A stretch of DNA of 64,000 nt, from the NCBI GenBank assembly GCA_963920525.1, contig OY986439.1, forward strand, positions 215,067,000 to 215,130,999, read 5' to 3'. The stretch is from Dichetophora obliterata. Taxonomy: Eukaryota > Arthropoda > Insecta > Diptera > Sciomyzidae. The notes under the pieces are model-generated. The model did no database searches. It saw only the letters and a list, made by a program, of their open reading frames with translations, and had not been told where the DNA came from. A program made the translations under genes and the position numbers. The stretch's first letter is position 1. Each line of letters starts with the position of its first letter. Positions 11,424 to 22,190 of the stretch are shown here, piece after piece.

Positions 11424-11879
11424 TTTTTTTAAGAGTTTTACTCATGCTTCAGTCTCATTCAGTTTCAGTTTTGCTTGAAAGTTTTTGACATTATTGACAT
11501 TTTAAAGTATCATTTAAGGCAGTATTCTTGTGTAGAGGCCCGAATTTCAGGCACTAACACTGTTAACACTGTACGTAAAGCCAAAAAATCTTAAACTTTC
11601 CAATGGAAACATTAGTTTGACTGGAAGGACATTAGCGTTGCCAGAACCTGAAATATATGAAGTAGCCTACGCACGATATTAAAATCTCGATCGCAAATAC
11701 AACGAACATCTAAAGCAAATATATATTGTCTTGCATTGAGAACGTAAAATCGCTGTTTGAAAAGATGAAATCTAAACTATAACTTTTAAATCTCAATCTA
11801 AAAAATTTTTAGTTAATGTTTTTCGAATTTCAATTAAAATTTATAAATTTCTAAATTTAATTTTTTATTCTCTATTTAA
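11424..11879 (+). other. Non-coding intronic stretch
   Basis: No gene or element recognised. The tail of the preceding open frame contains a TCATTCAGTTTCAG word of simple composition. Nothing else stands out. Confidence 0.4.
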
Positions 11880-13710
11880 ACCAATAAGGGCTATTAGACT
11901 TAGTCTAGGATTCGCTATACCGAAGATTCCGAGAGTTCGTCAAGGTCATTGAAAACCCAATTGCCGAAATGAAGAAAGCTTTTTTGAGCAAGCGCTGGGA
12001 AAGTGCAGATTAAATGTACTGTAGTTTCTTCCTCCTTTTCATCTCTACAGCATCTGCAAAAGTCGTTGTGAGGATGATCTACCTCTGAGCGTGATCTACC
12101 TCTGAGCTAATCAGGCAGTGCCCTATGCCCTACCATGGTATAAGGGAAATGAGTTCTCTTGAACGCTTAAGGTATAATATACGTGTAAAAAGAGAAAAAC
12201 AGCAGCTTGTTTTTAAACTTTTTTTTTTGAGGCACAAGGAGTTGTGCTATTTTTTTGAAATTTATACGGGTTATTACATAAAAACTACTTTAATAAATTT
12301 TATTTTTTTTTATCAATTTTCTGGCTTTTTATAGAGGTCGCTAAAAATGAAATTGAAAAAATGCACACAAAACTGTTCGATGGATATGGCCTTTCTCATG
12401 TATCTGACACAAACAAATCAAATGTAATTTCAAAGTATAGGTCAATAATTGAGCATCCCACCTACGAACGACCCCCAGGGGTTTTTTTGAAATTATGGTG
12501 AAAGTTTGAGTAAAAAGTTTTAAAAAAAATTTATTTTTGCGCGCTTTTTTGTCAATTAAAAAAAAAGATAAAAGAAAATAGGTACTTGAATTTAGGTGGG
12601 ATGCTTAAAGGACAAAATTAGGAATAAAATGCAATAAGATTCATTGAAATTGAAGCAATAAATTTTGAGGTATATATCGAACCGTTTTGGATGTTTTTTT
12701 TTCAATTTCATTTTTAGCGACCTCTATAGAAAGCCAGAAAATTGCTAAAAAAAAAATATTTTTATAAAGTATTTGGTATGTTCAATAACCTGTATAAATT
12801 TTAAAAAAATATAACAACTCCTTGTATCTCAAAAAAATGTTTGAAAACAAGCTGCTGTTTTTCCATTTTTGCACGTATATTATACTTTCAGGGTAAGTTT
12901 GGGCCAGATTTGCCACGTTATATTACACTTGTTTCCTGCTGACCTACTGTCGGTTTTATTGCAAGATAGCTCATGTTTAAGGAGTTTACATGTAGTGAAA
13001 GGAAAACCAATGTTTGTCTTATCTGAAGATAATTGTTTGGATACCTAGAAAATCCCTATGACCGGGAATCCAGCATAGAAAGATCCTAAGCCATCTCAAT
13101 TAGGGATCTACGGCAGTTTAGAACTGTTTAGATGTTTCAACAGTTTTTAGGGCTTTCAAAGCGGCTTGACTATTAGATAGTATGCAGATATACATGGAAG
13201 ATATCTGAATTAGCTGCAGCCATGTTATCGCTTAATTTATAGCAGCGGCTTTAGCTTGGAAGACACTGCTATAGTCAGGGAGCCTGAAGGATATATTAAT
13301 ATTATCTAATTTTGATCCATCGGTCAAGATTTTAATGGTATTGATAAGTGAAAGGTTTCCTAGTTCAGACTCTCCTTGACAGGGAATGGATACATCGAAC
13401 TTGCTTTCGATGGACCTCGGTATAAGAGAGAGACATTTCCAAATGCAAGAGTGTCCTAGTGTACCTTCTTTCCACTGGGAGGTGGCTTCTAGGCGGCTGT
13501 ATTGGCGGCCATCTGTTTAGCTAGGAGTTTAAGTAATGTTAGATGGAGCATATTGTCTAATGCGTCTGTCGGAGTGGTTCTTAGTGCTCCACTGATGCAC
13601 AGCTCAGCTGTTCTAGGAACTTTGCGGAGAAGGTAAAGGTGAGTCTGTATTTCGAGTGCTTGCCACCAGATTATTTTTGCCAGCTTTGGTCCCTTCAACA
13701 TGCATTAAAA
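11880..13710 (-). pseudogene. RNase H-bearing LINE, ORF2 3' part, interrupted
   Basis: Read on the minus strand, 13710-13489 encodes the post-RT segment (IWWQALEIQTHLYLL, VPRTAELCISGALRTTPTDAL). Then 13328-13311 gives LTDGSK, the first catalytic motif of RNase H. Beyond the insert, 12065-11900 gives CRCCRDEKEEETTVHLIC and FPALAQKSFLHFGN, the C-terminal Cys/His knuckle of these LINEs. RNase H plus such a knuckle points to the I/LOA-type group, though I cannot fix the clade. The RT core is missing, frames are broken, and a 720-bp palindrome (12169-12888) splits the copy. Confidence 0.82.
12169..12888. mobile_element. Palindromic foldback element inserted in LINE, 720 bp
   Basis: The arm 12169-12363 (GGTATAATATACGTG, aaaacagcagcttgttttt, tagaggtcgctaaaaatg) pairs with 12692-12888. 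Weaker pairing continues inward (aaactgttcgat with atcgaaccgtttt; agcatcccacct with aggtgggatgct), so nearly the whole element is one palindrome centred near 12530. It separates two parts of a minus-strand LINE that are contiguous in the related copy at 56.6-57.1 kb. No coding capacity. Exact target duplication not found. Confidence 0.8.
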
Positions 13711-14711
13711 AATTCATTTTTGGCTATAAAAATATAACTTATAAAAAATACATGTCCTAATAAATATAGTAGTCTGTGTTTTCAAGGCGATTTCGGCGAG
13801 TTTTGTTATATGTATTTGAATGTAAAATAATATCTGCGACAGTTTTAATGTTATCCTTAAAGCTACAATTTATTTATTATCTTCTTTTTTTAAAGTGAAA
13901 GCAAGTGTACATTTTTTTTCATTAATATCAAACGTATTCTTATAAAAAATATCTTAATAGAATATTTCGATACTAAATAATTTTGAAAAAATATCACATG
14001 GTCAGCTTTCCATTAGCAAAAATATAACCAAAAAAATTGACAAAATATCAAACTATTGGCAACAACAATCGATGACATTTAAATTCGCATATAAATATTT
14101 GTATACTAATGTCCGTCCGTCGATTTGTTCATCTATCTATCATCGTGTTGCTGTGCGTTTAACTTAAAAGCATCGCTGCTGTGTGCGCCTGCGCTTGTGT
14201 GTATGTGTTTGAGTGTTTTCGTGTATTCGTGTATTCGTTTGATATGCTTGTCATTGACACTTAGTTTTATTTCAAAGTGCAAAAGTAAAAAAAAAAATAA
14301 AAAACGAGAACAAAATATAGTTTGCGAAATGTTATCTCTGTTTATCAGTAGCAGCAACTGAGAAAAACAAGCACAACTTTTTGGCAAATACATACTTATA
14401 GAAATATAAAATGCTACAAAGTAATTTTAATAACAAAAAAAAAAAAAAAATTTAGCTTATGAACTGACAGACAAGGATGGCAAAATTTTTAGGAAAATTA
14501 CAAGAAAAAATTACCATAAGATCTTAACAAAAGTATGAGGTATGCGTCCACTTTAGCTTTACGTTATTTAGGTTTAGACTTAATTTATATTTTTTTTTGT
14601 TACACTTTTCATCATGATTCATCGCACTAGCTGTTACTATTTTGCATTTTTACCGCTATTTTTATTAAATTTTTGTTTACATACATTTGTTTTTTTTTCT
14701 TTTCGTTGTAG
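13711..14711 (+). other. End of putative intron 1 with acceptor at 14711
   Basis: A+T-rich non-coding DNA ending in a long pyrimidine tract and TTGTAG|G (14690-14711), a strong 3' splice acceptor 308 bp upstream of the start codon at 15020. A GT-rich patch lies at 14185-14245. Short frames at 14125 (plus) and 14133 (minus) overlap each other and have no motifs. Confidence 0.5.
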
Positions 14712-15019
14712 GTTTTTGGCTAAATGACATTATTTCGAATACAAAAACAAAATCCGAAAAAATAAAAAACTGAAATTTCTAACGTTAAATAAAGCATATA
14801 AAATTTAATTTCAAAGCAACAACAATTCTTCAAAAACATACTTGAAAATTTACGTATTTTTGTTAAAATTAAAATATTGCAACAAAATTCAAATTAAAAT
14901 CAGCAATAAATCACTAAAAAACATTCCATTGAATAAAATTTTAATTCATTCAAAATAAACCAACAATTCTTTTTTGCATAAAATTAACGTAAGCACGATT
15001 TAAAAAAAAAATTACAAAA
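14712..15019 (+). other. 5' UTR portion of coding exon
   Basis: Between the acceptor at 14711 and the start codon, the sequence is A-rich and leader-like (caacaacaattcttcaaaaac), with no long upstream frame. Fly leaders commonly look like this. It would be the start of the second exon if the 3.4-4.2 kb block is exon 1. Confidence 0.5.
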
Positions 15020-15132
15020 ATGGCTTCAGAACTGGATCAGTTTGCAGACTTGGAACTGTCAAAAGAAGATCGTGAACAGATTTTCGATCCACCTTTAGAT
15101 CGACAGCAAATGGAAGGTGCTGGCACCTCAAG
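15020..15132 (+). CDS. First coding exon of unidentified host gene (37 codons, partial)
   Basis: The ATG lies in a fly-like context (cAAAAATGG). The exon reads MASELDQFADLELSK, EDREQIFDPPLDRQQ, MEGAGTS and stops after two bases (AG) of the next codon, at a donor AG|GTATTTAC at 15133. Composition is acidic and codon use is balanced and GC-richer than its surroundings, unlike the random short frames nearby. There is no signal peptide or membrane segment; a short amphipathic acidic N-terminus suggests an intracellular protein. An acceptor at 14711 and leader-like upstream DNA support the model. I do not recognise the family, and no following exon is visible in the window, implying an intron of more than 48 kb. 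Exon reality is fairly sure; function is unknown. Confidence 0.75.
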
Positions 15133-16018
15133 GTATTTACACAAAGAAACAATTAACACTTATACAAATACATAAACGTTTATATATTAAAGTCTTTATG
15201 AGGCAGAGGCGATGTTTTGACCACCAAAAATTTCGACTTATAATGTGTATACAGCAAGTATATTAGCATAGACGACTTTTGCTAGTGGAACAAATATTTT
15301 CTCTGCCTTATAAAGGGTTAAACATGCACATGAGTACACTCAAAAAACGATAATGAAACGAATATGAACAGTAATATTTTAGTACAATTATTAAATTTGG
15401 AGCTTTAAAAAAATTATTTCCAAACATGTATTTTACTTAAAAAATCTTAACCAAAAGAAAGAAGTCAGATATAAAAAAACACTCTTATATCAAAACCTAG
15501 CCTTTCATGAAAACAAAAATTAAACAAATCTCACAAATAATAATGATTCAAAACAGTTTTTTCTGAGTGTACATAAATGTCAGTTTATTCTTAATACTAG
15601 CATTTGTTTTTTAAGTACATATTTATTTCTGTAAAATTAAAAAAAAAAATCAAATTAAAGAACTTATAATAAAAGTAGTTAGTTTATTTTTGAAAAACAA
15701 CTGCTTTTAGTATCAAATTTGTATGCCATTTAGCTTCAACTCAAAAAATCCATTGCATTTATTGGAAATTGGTCAAATAAGTTGCGCTTTTTAGTGGACT
15801 GCTGTGTAGTTTTTCGCAGTATCAGCCTTTTTAACATTATTAACGTCTATTTCGTTTTTAAACAATTTAAGTAATAAAAATATGTGTAAGTAATTGTGGT
15901 ATAAATGAAAAAAAAATATTTTGCTGTATTTCATCTGAATAATTTTTTTCATAAATAAAATATATTCACTATTTGATGCTCACGTCCTGTTAGTAACTCG
16001 TCGTTTTTCTAACCAAAG
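15133..16018 (+). other. Start of long intron, non-coding
   Basis: Begins with the donor GTATTTAC after the coding exon. A+T-rich with no gene, element or notable structure recognised. Confidence 0.5.
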
Positions 16019-17470
16019 TTGTCCAAACCAAGAAATATTATGTTAGCCCTTAAAACTCGTAATAAGTCCTACAATCGATGGAAAAGATATCCCACAACAT
16101 CTAATTGGGAACAGTACAAAAGAGCAAGAAATGGATCTAACTCGACTTTTAAATTACTTTCCAAAAAAATTTGGAATAATCTTAAGCAGGTGAGGTACGC
16201 TATGTAAAACTTGATGATTGTTGTATTGATCCTTACATCTTAAACGATTTTTTTATTGCAAGCTCAACGTCTTCTGATAACGTGTCAGCTAATGTTTTAA
16301 GAATTTCAAGGACTTCAAGAACTCCTGTAAGTCTATTTAATTTTGAATTTGTTGCTGTTAGCGAGAGTGATGTTGCTCGATATGTTAATAAGATGAAGTC
16401 AAATGCGTAGGCGAAGATGGGATTTCTATTAACTTTATCAAAATTATTTTATCGCATATTCTAAGCCCATTAACTCACATTATAAACCACTCTTTTACAT
16501 GTTCCTGTTTCCCTGATGTTTGGAAAGTAGCGACAACCGTTCCAATAGCTGAAAAATGCAATGGTCGTGATCCGTATGACTTTCGCCCCGTGAGTCTGCT
16601 ATCATCTTTATCAAAAGTTTTCGAGTCTCTCTTGGCAGTGCAAATCTCTGAGCACATTAATAAATATGACCTTATGCCACCATTTCAGTCCGATTTTTGT
16701 CCAGGCCATAGCTGTGGTACAGCTATTTTAAAAATTTTGGATGATATCAGAGTGACATATGATTTAGGGCACTTAAATATACTTTGTCTGCAAGACTTTT
16801 CCTAGGCATTTGACTCTGTTGACCATTCTATCTTGTGTCAGAAACTTGATGATTATTTAAATTTTTCTAGTATAGCGGTCCGTCTGTTATATAGTTACTT
16901 AGAGGGGAAGATGTCAAAGAGTAAGGGTGGGTAATAGTCTGTCTTCATTCCGAAATTTAACGTGTGGGCTGCCTCAAGGCTCTGCACTTGATCCGCTTCT
17001 ATATTCAATGTTTATTTACGACATTTTCAGCAAATGCCAACATGTCACCATGCATGCATATGCTGATGATCTCCAATTGTACTTGTAGCCTTGCTGATGA
17101 TCTATGTTTGCAGATGAACGAACACACGGCGAAAATAACAGAGTTGGCTTAAACTAACAATCTTAAACTTAACTCCCTTAAATCTTGTGTCTTGCCGATT
17201 TCTAAACCTAGTTGCTCCCTCTCGCATATAGCTGTAATTTATCTAAACGCGCTGAATTTTCTTAATAAAGTAAAAAATCTTGATAACCACATTAATTCGT
17301 CTCTTTCCTGTGAAAACCATATCAATGCTGTTGTATCTTAGGTTTACTATGTCCTTCGAAATTTGAGGTGGACTGCATCATTTGTTCCCATTGAAACTAG
17401 ACGAAAGTTAGTTCAGCAGCTCATTATGCCAACCATTACCTACTCAGACCTCGTGTACAGTATGTTTTTA
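16019..17470 (+). pseudogene. CR1/L2-like LINE, reverse transcriptase, degenerate
   Basis: In broken frames the plus strand gives FRPVSLLSSLSKVFESLL near 16580, then LMPPFQSDFCPGHSCGTAIL, then FSxAFDSVDHSILC at about 16800 where a TAG has replaced a codon. Next come CGLPQGSALDPLLYSMF near 16965 and HAYADDLQLYL, with the catalytic YADD at 17059-17070. The C-terminal thumb follows (HINAVVS, RWTASFVPIETRRKL). Order and spacing match a non-LTR RT of the CR1/L2-like group. No endonuclease precedes it. Many stops and frameshifts show it is dead. The clade is a judgement from motif style. Confidence 0.82.
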
Positions 17471-17630
17471 ATAATACTGTTAGTCACGTTTTTTTTTAAT
17501 CTTGATATCTTGATGATATTACATCTATAATATACGTTTGCTATTTCAGTTATCGTACACCAATAATTTCTTTTATAAAATTCCAAAATAATAATTAAAG
17601 TGATACTGAATGGAACATGTAGTATAATAA

Positions 17631-19866
17631 TCTAATAGTAATAAAACTCATTTTCTGTTTGTTTGTTTGTTTGGCCTTTATACAAATCTAAACGGCTCAA
17701 CGGATTTTGCTCAAACTAAGTATACATATTGAGTGCGTCCCAACTTAAAATGTTACATATTTAGTTTTTGCCACGCCCCCTCTGAAATTTTTCAACTAAC
17801 GGTAATTTTGTTATGATAAAATTTTTTTATGATCGTAGATTTTGTGTATTTAATTTCAAAAATGTTTTGTTATTTTGACATCAAAAACACTCACATATCT
17901 ACAAAATTGGAGAAATTTTCAGTACAACGACTTTTTCATAAAACATCGTTACCTAGGAATAGAAAAAAACGAAATGAAAATCAAAGTTTGGTCTTTCGAT
18001 GCAAATATCTCCGCTGTCCATTAATATATTTCATTCAAATTTTTTTTGTTCAAAAGTTCAATAAAATCACTTCACAAAAATAGGTTGAACTGTACCGTTA
18101 AGTCAGTGTATATATGTTTTATGATTATGCCAAAAAAGGTCAAAAATATTGACTTTTTACTCAAAAAATGACTCAAAAATGGTTGTTGTTGTAAAAATGA
18201 AATCAATTAAAAATTGCACATCTGGCTACCTTTCATATGACATAGTTTTTATTTGCAAAAATTCTTCCAGCTAAGCGCAAAAATTATTTGACTGTTTTTG
18301 TCATCAAAACAACAAGGGTGACTTTGATTTTTTTCGCGAAATTATTTTTTCCAAAATGTTGTTTTTATATTTTTTACAAAAAAGACAAGTCTCAAAAATA
18401 ATTTATGTGCAAGAATTACCCTAAGATCTCTTTCCAATCAAAAGTTATGGCTAAAAATCTATTTTTTCATACCAGACTATTAATAAAACTGAGTTTTGTT
18501 TTAAAATTCTCTGTATAATTTGAACGTCCCCATTTATCTCTAAGAATGCAGTTGTGTGTCTAGAGTAATTACAAACATTTTAGTTTATATAAAATCTTCC
18601 TTATACTAATCTACTTAGTTTTTGCCTCCCCACCCCACTCCTGTTAAATTTGTTGTGTTGTGATGGCTCTATTTTTTCTCTCTATTGTGTCACCGTTGTC
18701 ACTTAGTTCTTTATCAATGGTACTTTAAATGCTGTATATATATCACAATTTTATCGAAAAGATGACTGTGAATAAGAATGCTGTAAAAGTTAATATTTTC
18801 ATGTAATCAGTTTCAGCTATATGGCGATAAAATAAAGCATATGCGCATCTGATCAGCACAATTATTTCATTAGTTTTGATCTGTGCGTTAAATTCACAGA
18901 TAGATGGCGCCACATTTGTTAGAACTGTGGGTACAAACTATACATACACCTTGCGGTGAATAGCTGAATAGTGTTTTTTCAAAAGTTTCTTCAAATTTAA
19001 CCCCACACGTTTGGGATTACAGACAGGTGGCGCTATTGTCTGCTTACAGAAAAATATCTGATGTTCTTACAATATGTAGCTAGCAGATAAGTTTTGCGAA
19101 ATATTTTGCGAAAATGCTATTGCTACCAAACTTTTTAAAAGTAAATTAATGCAGTACGGCCAGTCTTTTCAGTCGCAGCGTCATCTAGCGTCATCAACAC
19201 TTAAAAACATAGAATTGGATCAATTTAAATGTCCAGCTCACTTGCTGGATTTTTTGTTGTTTTTGCTTTGCTTGCAAATGCGATTATATGATACTGATTT
19301 CCAATGAAAAAACGCAGCTAATATACATTTTAGTACAATGGATTTTCATAAAACATTGATAACTAAAAATTATAAAAAAAATTATATGAAAATCAAAGTT
19401 TTTACTTTTAATGCTAATAACTCCGCTGTTTTTAAAATATTTTATAAAAAAATTTTTTATTAAAAAGTTCAATATATTTTTTAATATAAATCTTTGCTTA
19501 GACGTTAAAATGTCCATATCTCAAGAAAGCATTGAGTCCCACCATAATTTTTATTTTGTTGAAAAGGTTATTGTGCTTGCTTTAAGATTAAGTAAATATA
19601 AAAACCCTTTTTACTTTTTAAAATATGTTTTTCGTACCCCTTCTTTGAATTCAATTAGCTCGCCGCAAGAGATGGAACCACCAACAACAAAAATTTTCCA
19701 AACTTTTTTGTATTAATGTTCGTTCAATTACCTTTCTAACGGTAGCTTACAAATAAAATTCAACATGTTTTTCATTATTCCAGATTTTAAAAAACATTTA
19801 ATCGAGAAGTGTATGTTAAAATGTTTATATAAATGACTCTTGAGTAACACCGGGTATATCAGCTAG
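17631..19866 (+). mobile_element. Non-autonomous Helitron, 2236 bp
   Basis: Starts A|TCTAATAGTAATAAAA and ends CCGGGTATATCAGCTAG|T, fitting the Helitron rule of 5' TC, 3' CTAG and insertion between A and T. The 5' region has the (GTTT)n block and the 'aaacggctcaacggattttgctcaaa' style text shared with the elements at 52029 and 52631. It has no Rep/helicase frame. Two diverged internal copies of a segment containing 'tcataaaacat...gaaaatcaaagttt...ctccgctg' lie at about 17925-18065 and 19330-19475. It may contain other insertions. Confidence 0.7.
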
Positions 19867-20139
19867 TAACTAATAAAAAATATAATAATATGTAGAGGAA
19901 TGAATCTTAATTTGTGCTAACTTAGGAAATTTACTTACTTACTTATCCGAGAAACAATTTGTGTTCGTACTAAATTACTCAGGCACAAAAGTCCAGAGTG
20001 TCGGATTCTATTTTATTTTTAAAAGCTACGAATAGTAACGAAAAACTGCAAAGTTTATGAAAACAAATTAATCGCACATTGATATTAAGCCGAATGCAAA
20101 CGAGCTTCAGCGAACAGGACCCGAGAAAAAATGGATATA
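19867..20139 (+). other. Short non-coding spacer
   Basis: No gene or element recognised between the Helitron end and the next MITE. Confidence 0.4.
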
Positions 20140-20452
20140 TTGTGTCAATAAAGTAGCTGATATGTATCGAAACTGGTCTGAGTCTTAACTATAATGTACC
20201 CGAAACATACCCAAAAAGTACCTTCAAAAAGGCACCCGAAATAGTGCCTTAGTAAGTCTGTATTATATCAATAAAGTGTTCAAAAATGAGCGACTATATT
20301 CGGACACAATAAACTGACGAGTGCCCGAATCGGTCTTCGTTCGTACATTGTGCCTACCCAAGGTGTTCCAGAACTAGCACTTCTTTCGGTGCAGAGGTCG
20401 GACATTTATCGACACGGGCACCGGACATATATCAGCTACTTTATTAACACAA
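20140..20452. mobile_element. MITE with 26-bp inverted ends, about 313 bp
   Basis: The left TTGTGTCAATAAAGTAGCTGATATGT (first 20: ttgtgtcaataaagtagctg, 20140) pairs with ACATATATCAGCTACTTTATTAACACAA (ends 20452) with a few mismatches. The interior contains diverged words (cccgaaa, gtgcctt, tcggac) but no frame. Target duplication unclear. Confidence 0.7.
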
Positions 20453-20463
20453 AATTTGAAATT

Positions 20464-22190
20464 GTTTCACGGGTTATGTTCTTACTTACTTAGTTGGCGC
20501 TTTAAACTTATGTCGATCTTGGCCTCATCTAAAAACGTGCGTCAGGCATTTCTGTCCCTCACTCGCCAGTTGGAAATTACCAGCTTCGTCAGATTCTGTA
20601 TGGTAATTTCCTCTATATGGTCTTTCCAATTGAGATGTGGTCGTCGTCTTCTGCGTTGACCAACGCTGGATACCGAATCGAATATTTTCTTCACTGGAGC
20701 ATCGTCTTTCATGCGTTGAACATGATCTAGCCAGCGAAGCGGCTTGATTTTAATGCGCTTGACTATTTCGATGTCATCATTCCACCGTATTCGGTACTCG
20801 CCATTGAAGCAGATTGGTCCATAGATCTTACTAGGAATATTTCTCTCGAAGACTTCTAAAATATTTTCATCTGAACTGCTCAGCGTCCAGGTTTGTGATG
20901 CATAATGAGCGATTATATAGATTTTCAATCGCAATAGAGAGGGTTTTGCCTCTCAATTGCCTACTGAGCCCAAACACCTCAGTTGCACCTGTTGGCCAGA
21001 GTTTTCTTGCGTTTGATCTCAATGCTGATATCGTTGGTTGAGTTAATGCTGGTTCCAAGATAAACGAACCTCGAAAGAGGGAAGTATTGTCAACTGTAAC
21101 GTGGGTTCCAAGACTGGACTGGACAAACGTGTGACTGTTTGTTTGTTGACACCAAGTATTTCGTCCAGTCTGAATTCACTGTATGACCTATTCGACTTGA
21201 CTCTCTTTCTAATATGAAGAATGCTGCACTGACTTCCAATGATATCGATGTCATCAGCATAGGCAAGCAGCATAACACTCTTGTTAAATAATGTGCCACT
21301 TCGTCTCAGATCAGCATCTTGGATGATCTTCCCCATCAGCAGATTGAAAGAGTACGATAGGGAATCAACTTGTCTGAAACCTCGTTTGGTAACAAATGGT
21401 GCGGAGAAGTCCTTGCCGATTTTAGCTGCGCTGCTGGTATTGCTCAGTGTCATCCTGAAAAGAAGTATTAGTTTTGCAGGAATAAACAAAAAGACAAAAA
21501 GATGGCTAGTGTCGATTTGTTTTTCATAGGTCTTCTCCAAGATTTGTGGTAGCGTGAAGATCTGGTCGATGTAAGACTTTCCAGGTCTGAAGCCACACTG
21601 ATAAGGTCCAATCAGATAGTTTACAATGTGCTTCAATCTTTCACATAAAATGTTCGACAGGATCTTATATGCGATACTCAGAAGGCTTATCCCACGGTAA
21701 GTGGCACAAATCGCCTTTCTTGTGGATTCGGCAGAGCACACTGAGATTACAATCGTACGGAATGCATTCTTCCGACCATATTCTCCATAGAAGCTCGTGA
21801 ATGCATTTAAATAGAGCTTCACCACCGTTCTTAAACAGCTCAGCAAGTAAGCCATCAGCTCCCGAGGCTTTGTTAATTGGGGTTTTCGGAATAGCATCTC
21901 TACTGATGGGATCGTTGCCATTTAGAAGCTTAGAACTGTTCTCTCAATCACGTCTGTGTACTCTGGATATCTTTCACTAGATTTCCGTTTTCATCCTTGC
22001 AGGAAGGGGCACCGGTTTTAAAACCATCGGCTAGGCGTCTTATTTTTTTGAAAATTTTTGGGTCTCATTCCTGTCGCCATACATCTCAATCTTCTCATCA
22101 TCGCGCTTTTTTGCCCCTCTTTTTTCCGCCTGAAAATAGGTTTCTCCTCTCTTCTCTTCTCTTGGTATTCAAATATTTCTGTATCGCTCA
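20464..22190 (-). pseudogene. RTE-like LINE copy A: reverse transcriptase and C-terminus
   Basis: Minus strand, with the 5' side at higher coordinates. It reads TYRGISLLSIAYKIL, GPYQCGFRPGKSYIDQIF, then VTKRGFRQVDSLSYSFNLL and LAYADDIDIIG (YADD intact, near 21250), followed by LGVNKQTV. A second frame (20934-20542) gives YASQTWTLSSSDENIL, RNIPSKIYGPICF, WLDHVQRMKDDAPVKKIF. The region around motif A (FVDYKAAFDS in copy B) is damaged. The endonuclease is absent, so the copy is 5' truncated at about 22190. Closely related copies lie at 41195-45165 and 50597-51335, all on the minus strand. Assignment to an RTE-type family is by motif style. Confidence 0.85.

Noticed and set aside
11197..11478. 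93-codon plus frame
   Set aside because: It runs through both arms and the loop of a foldback element, so it is a by-product of the palindrome.
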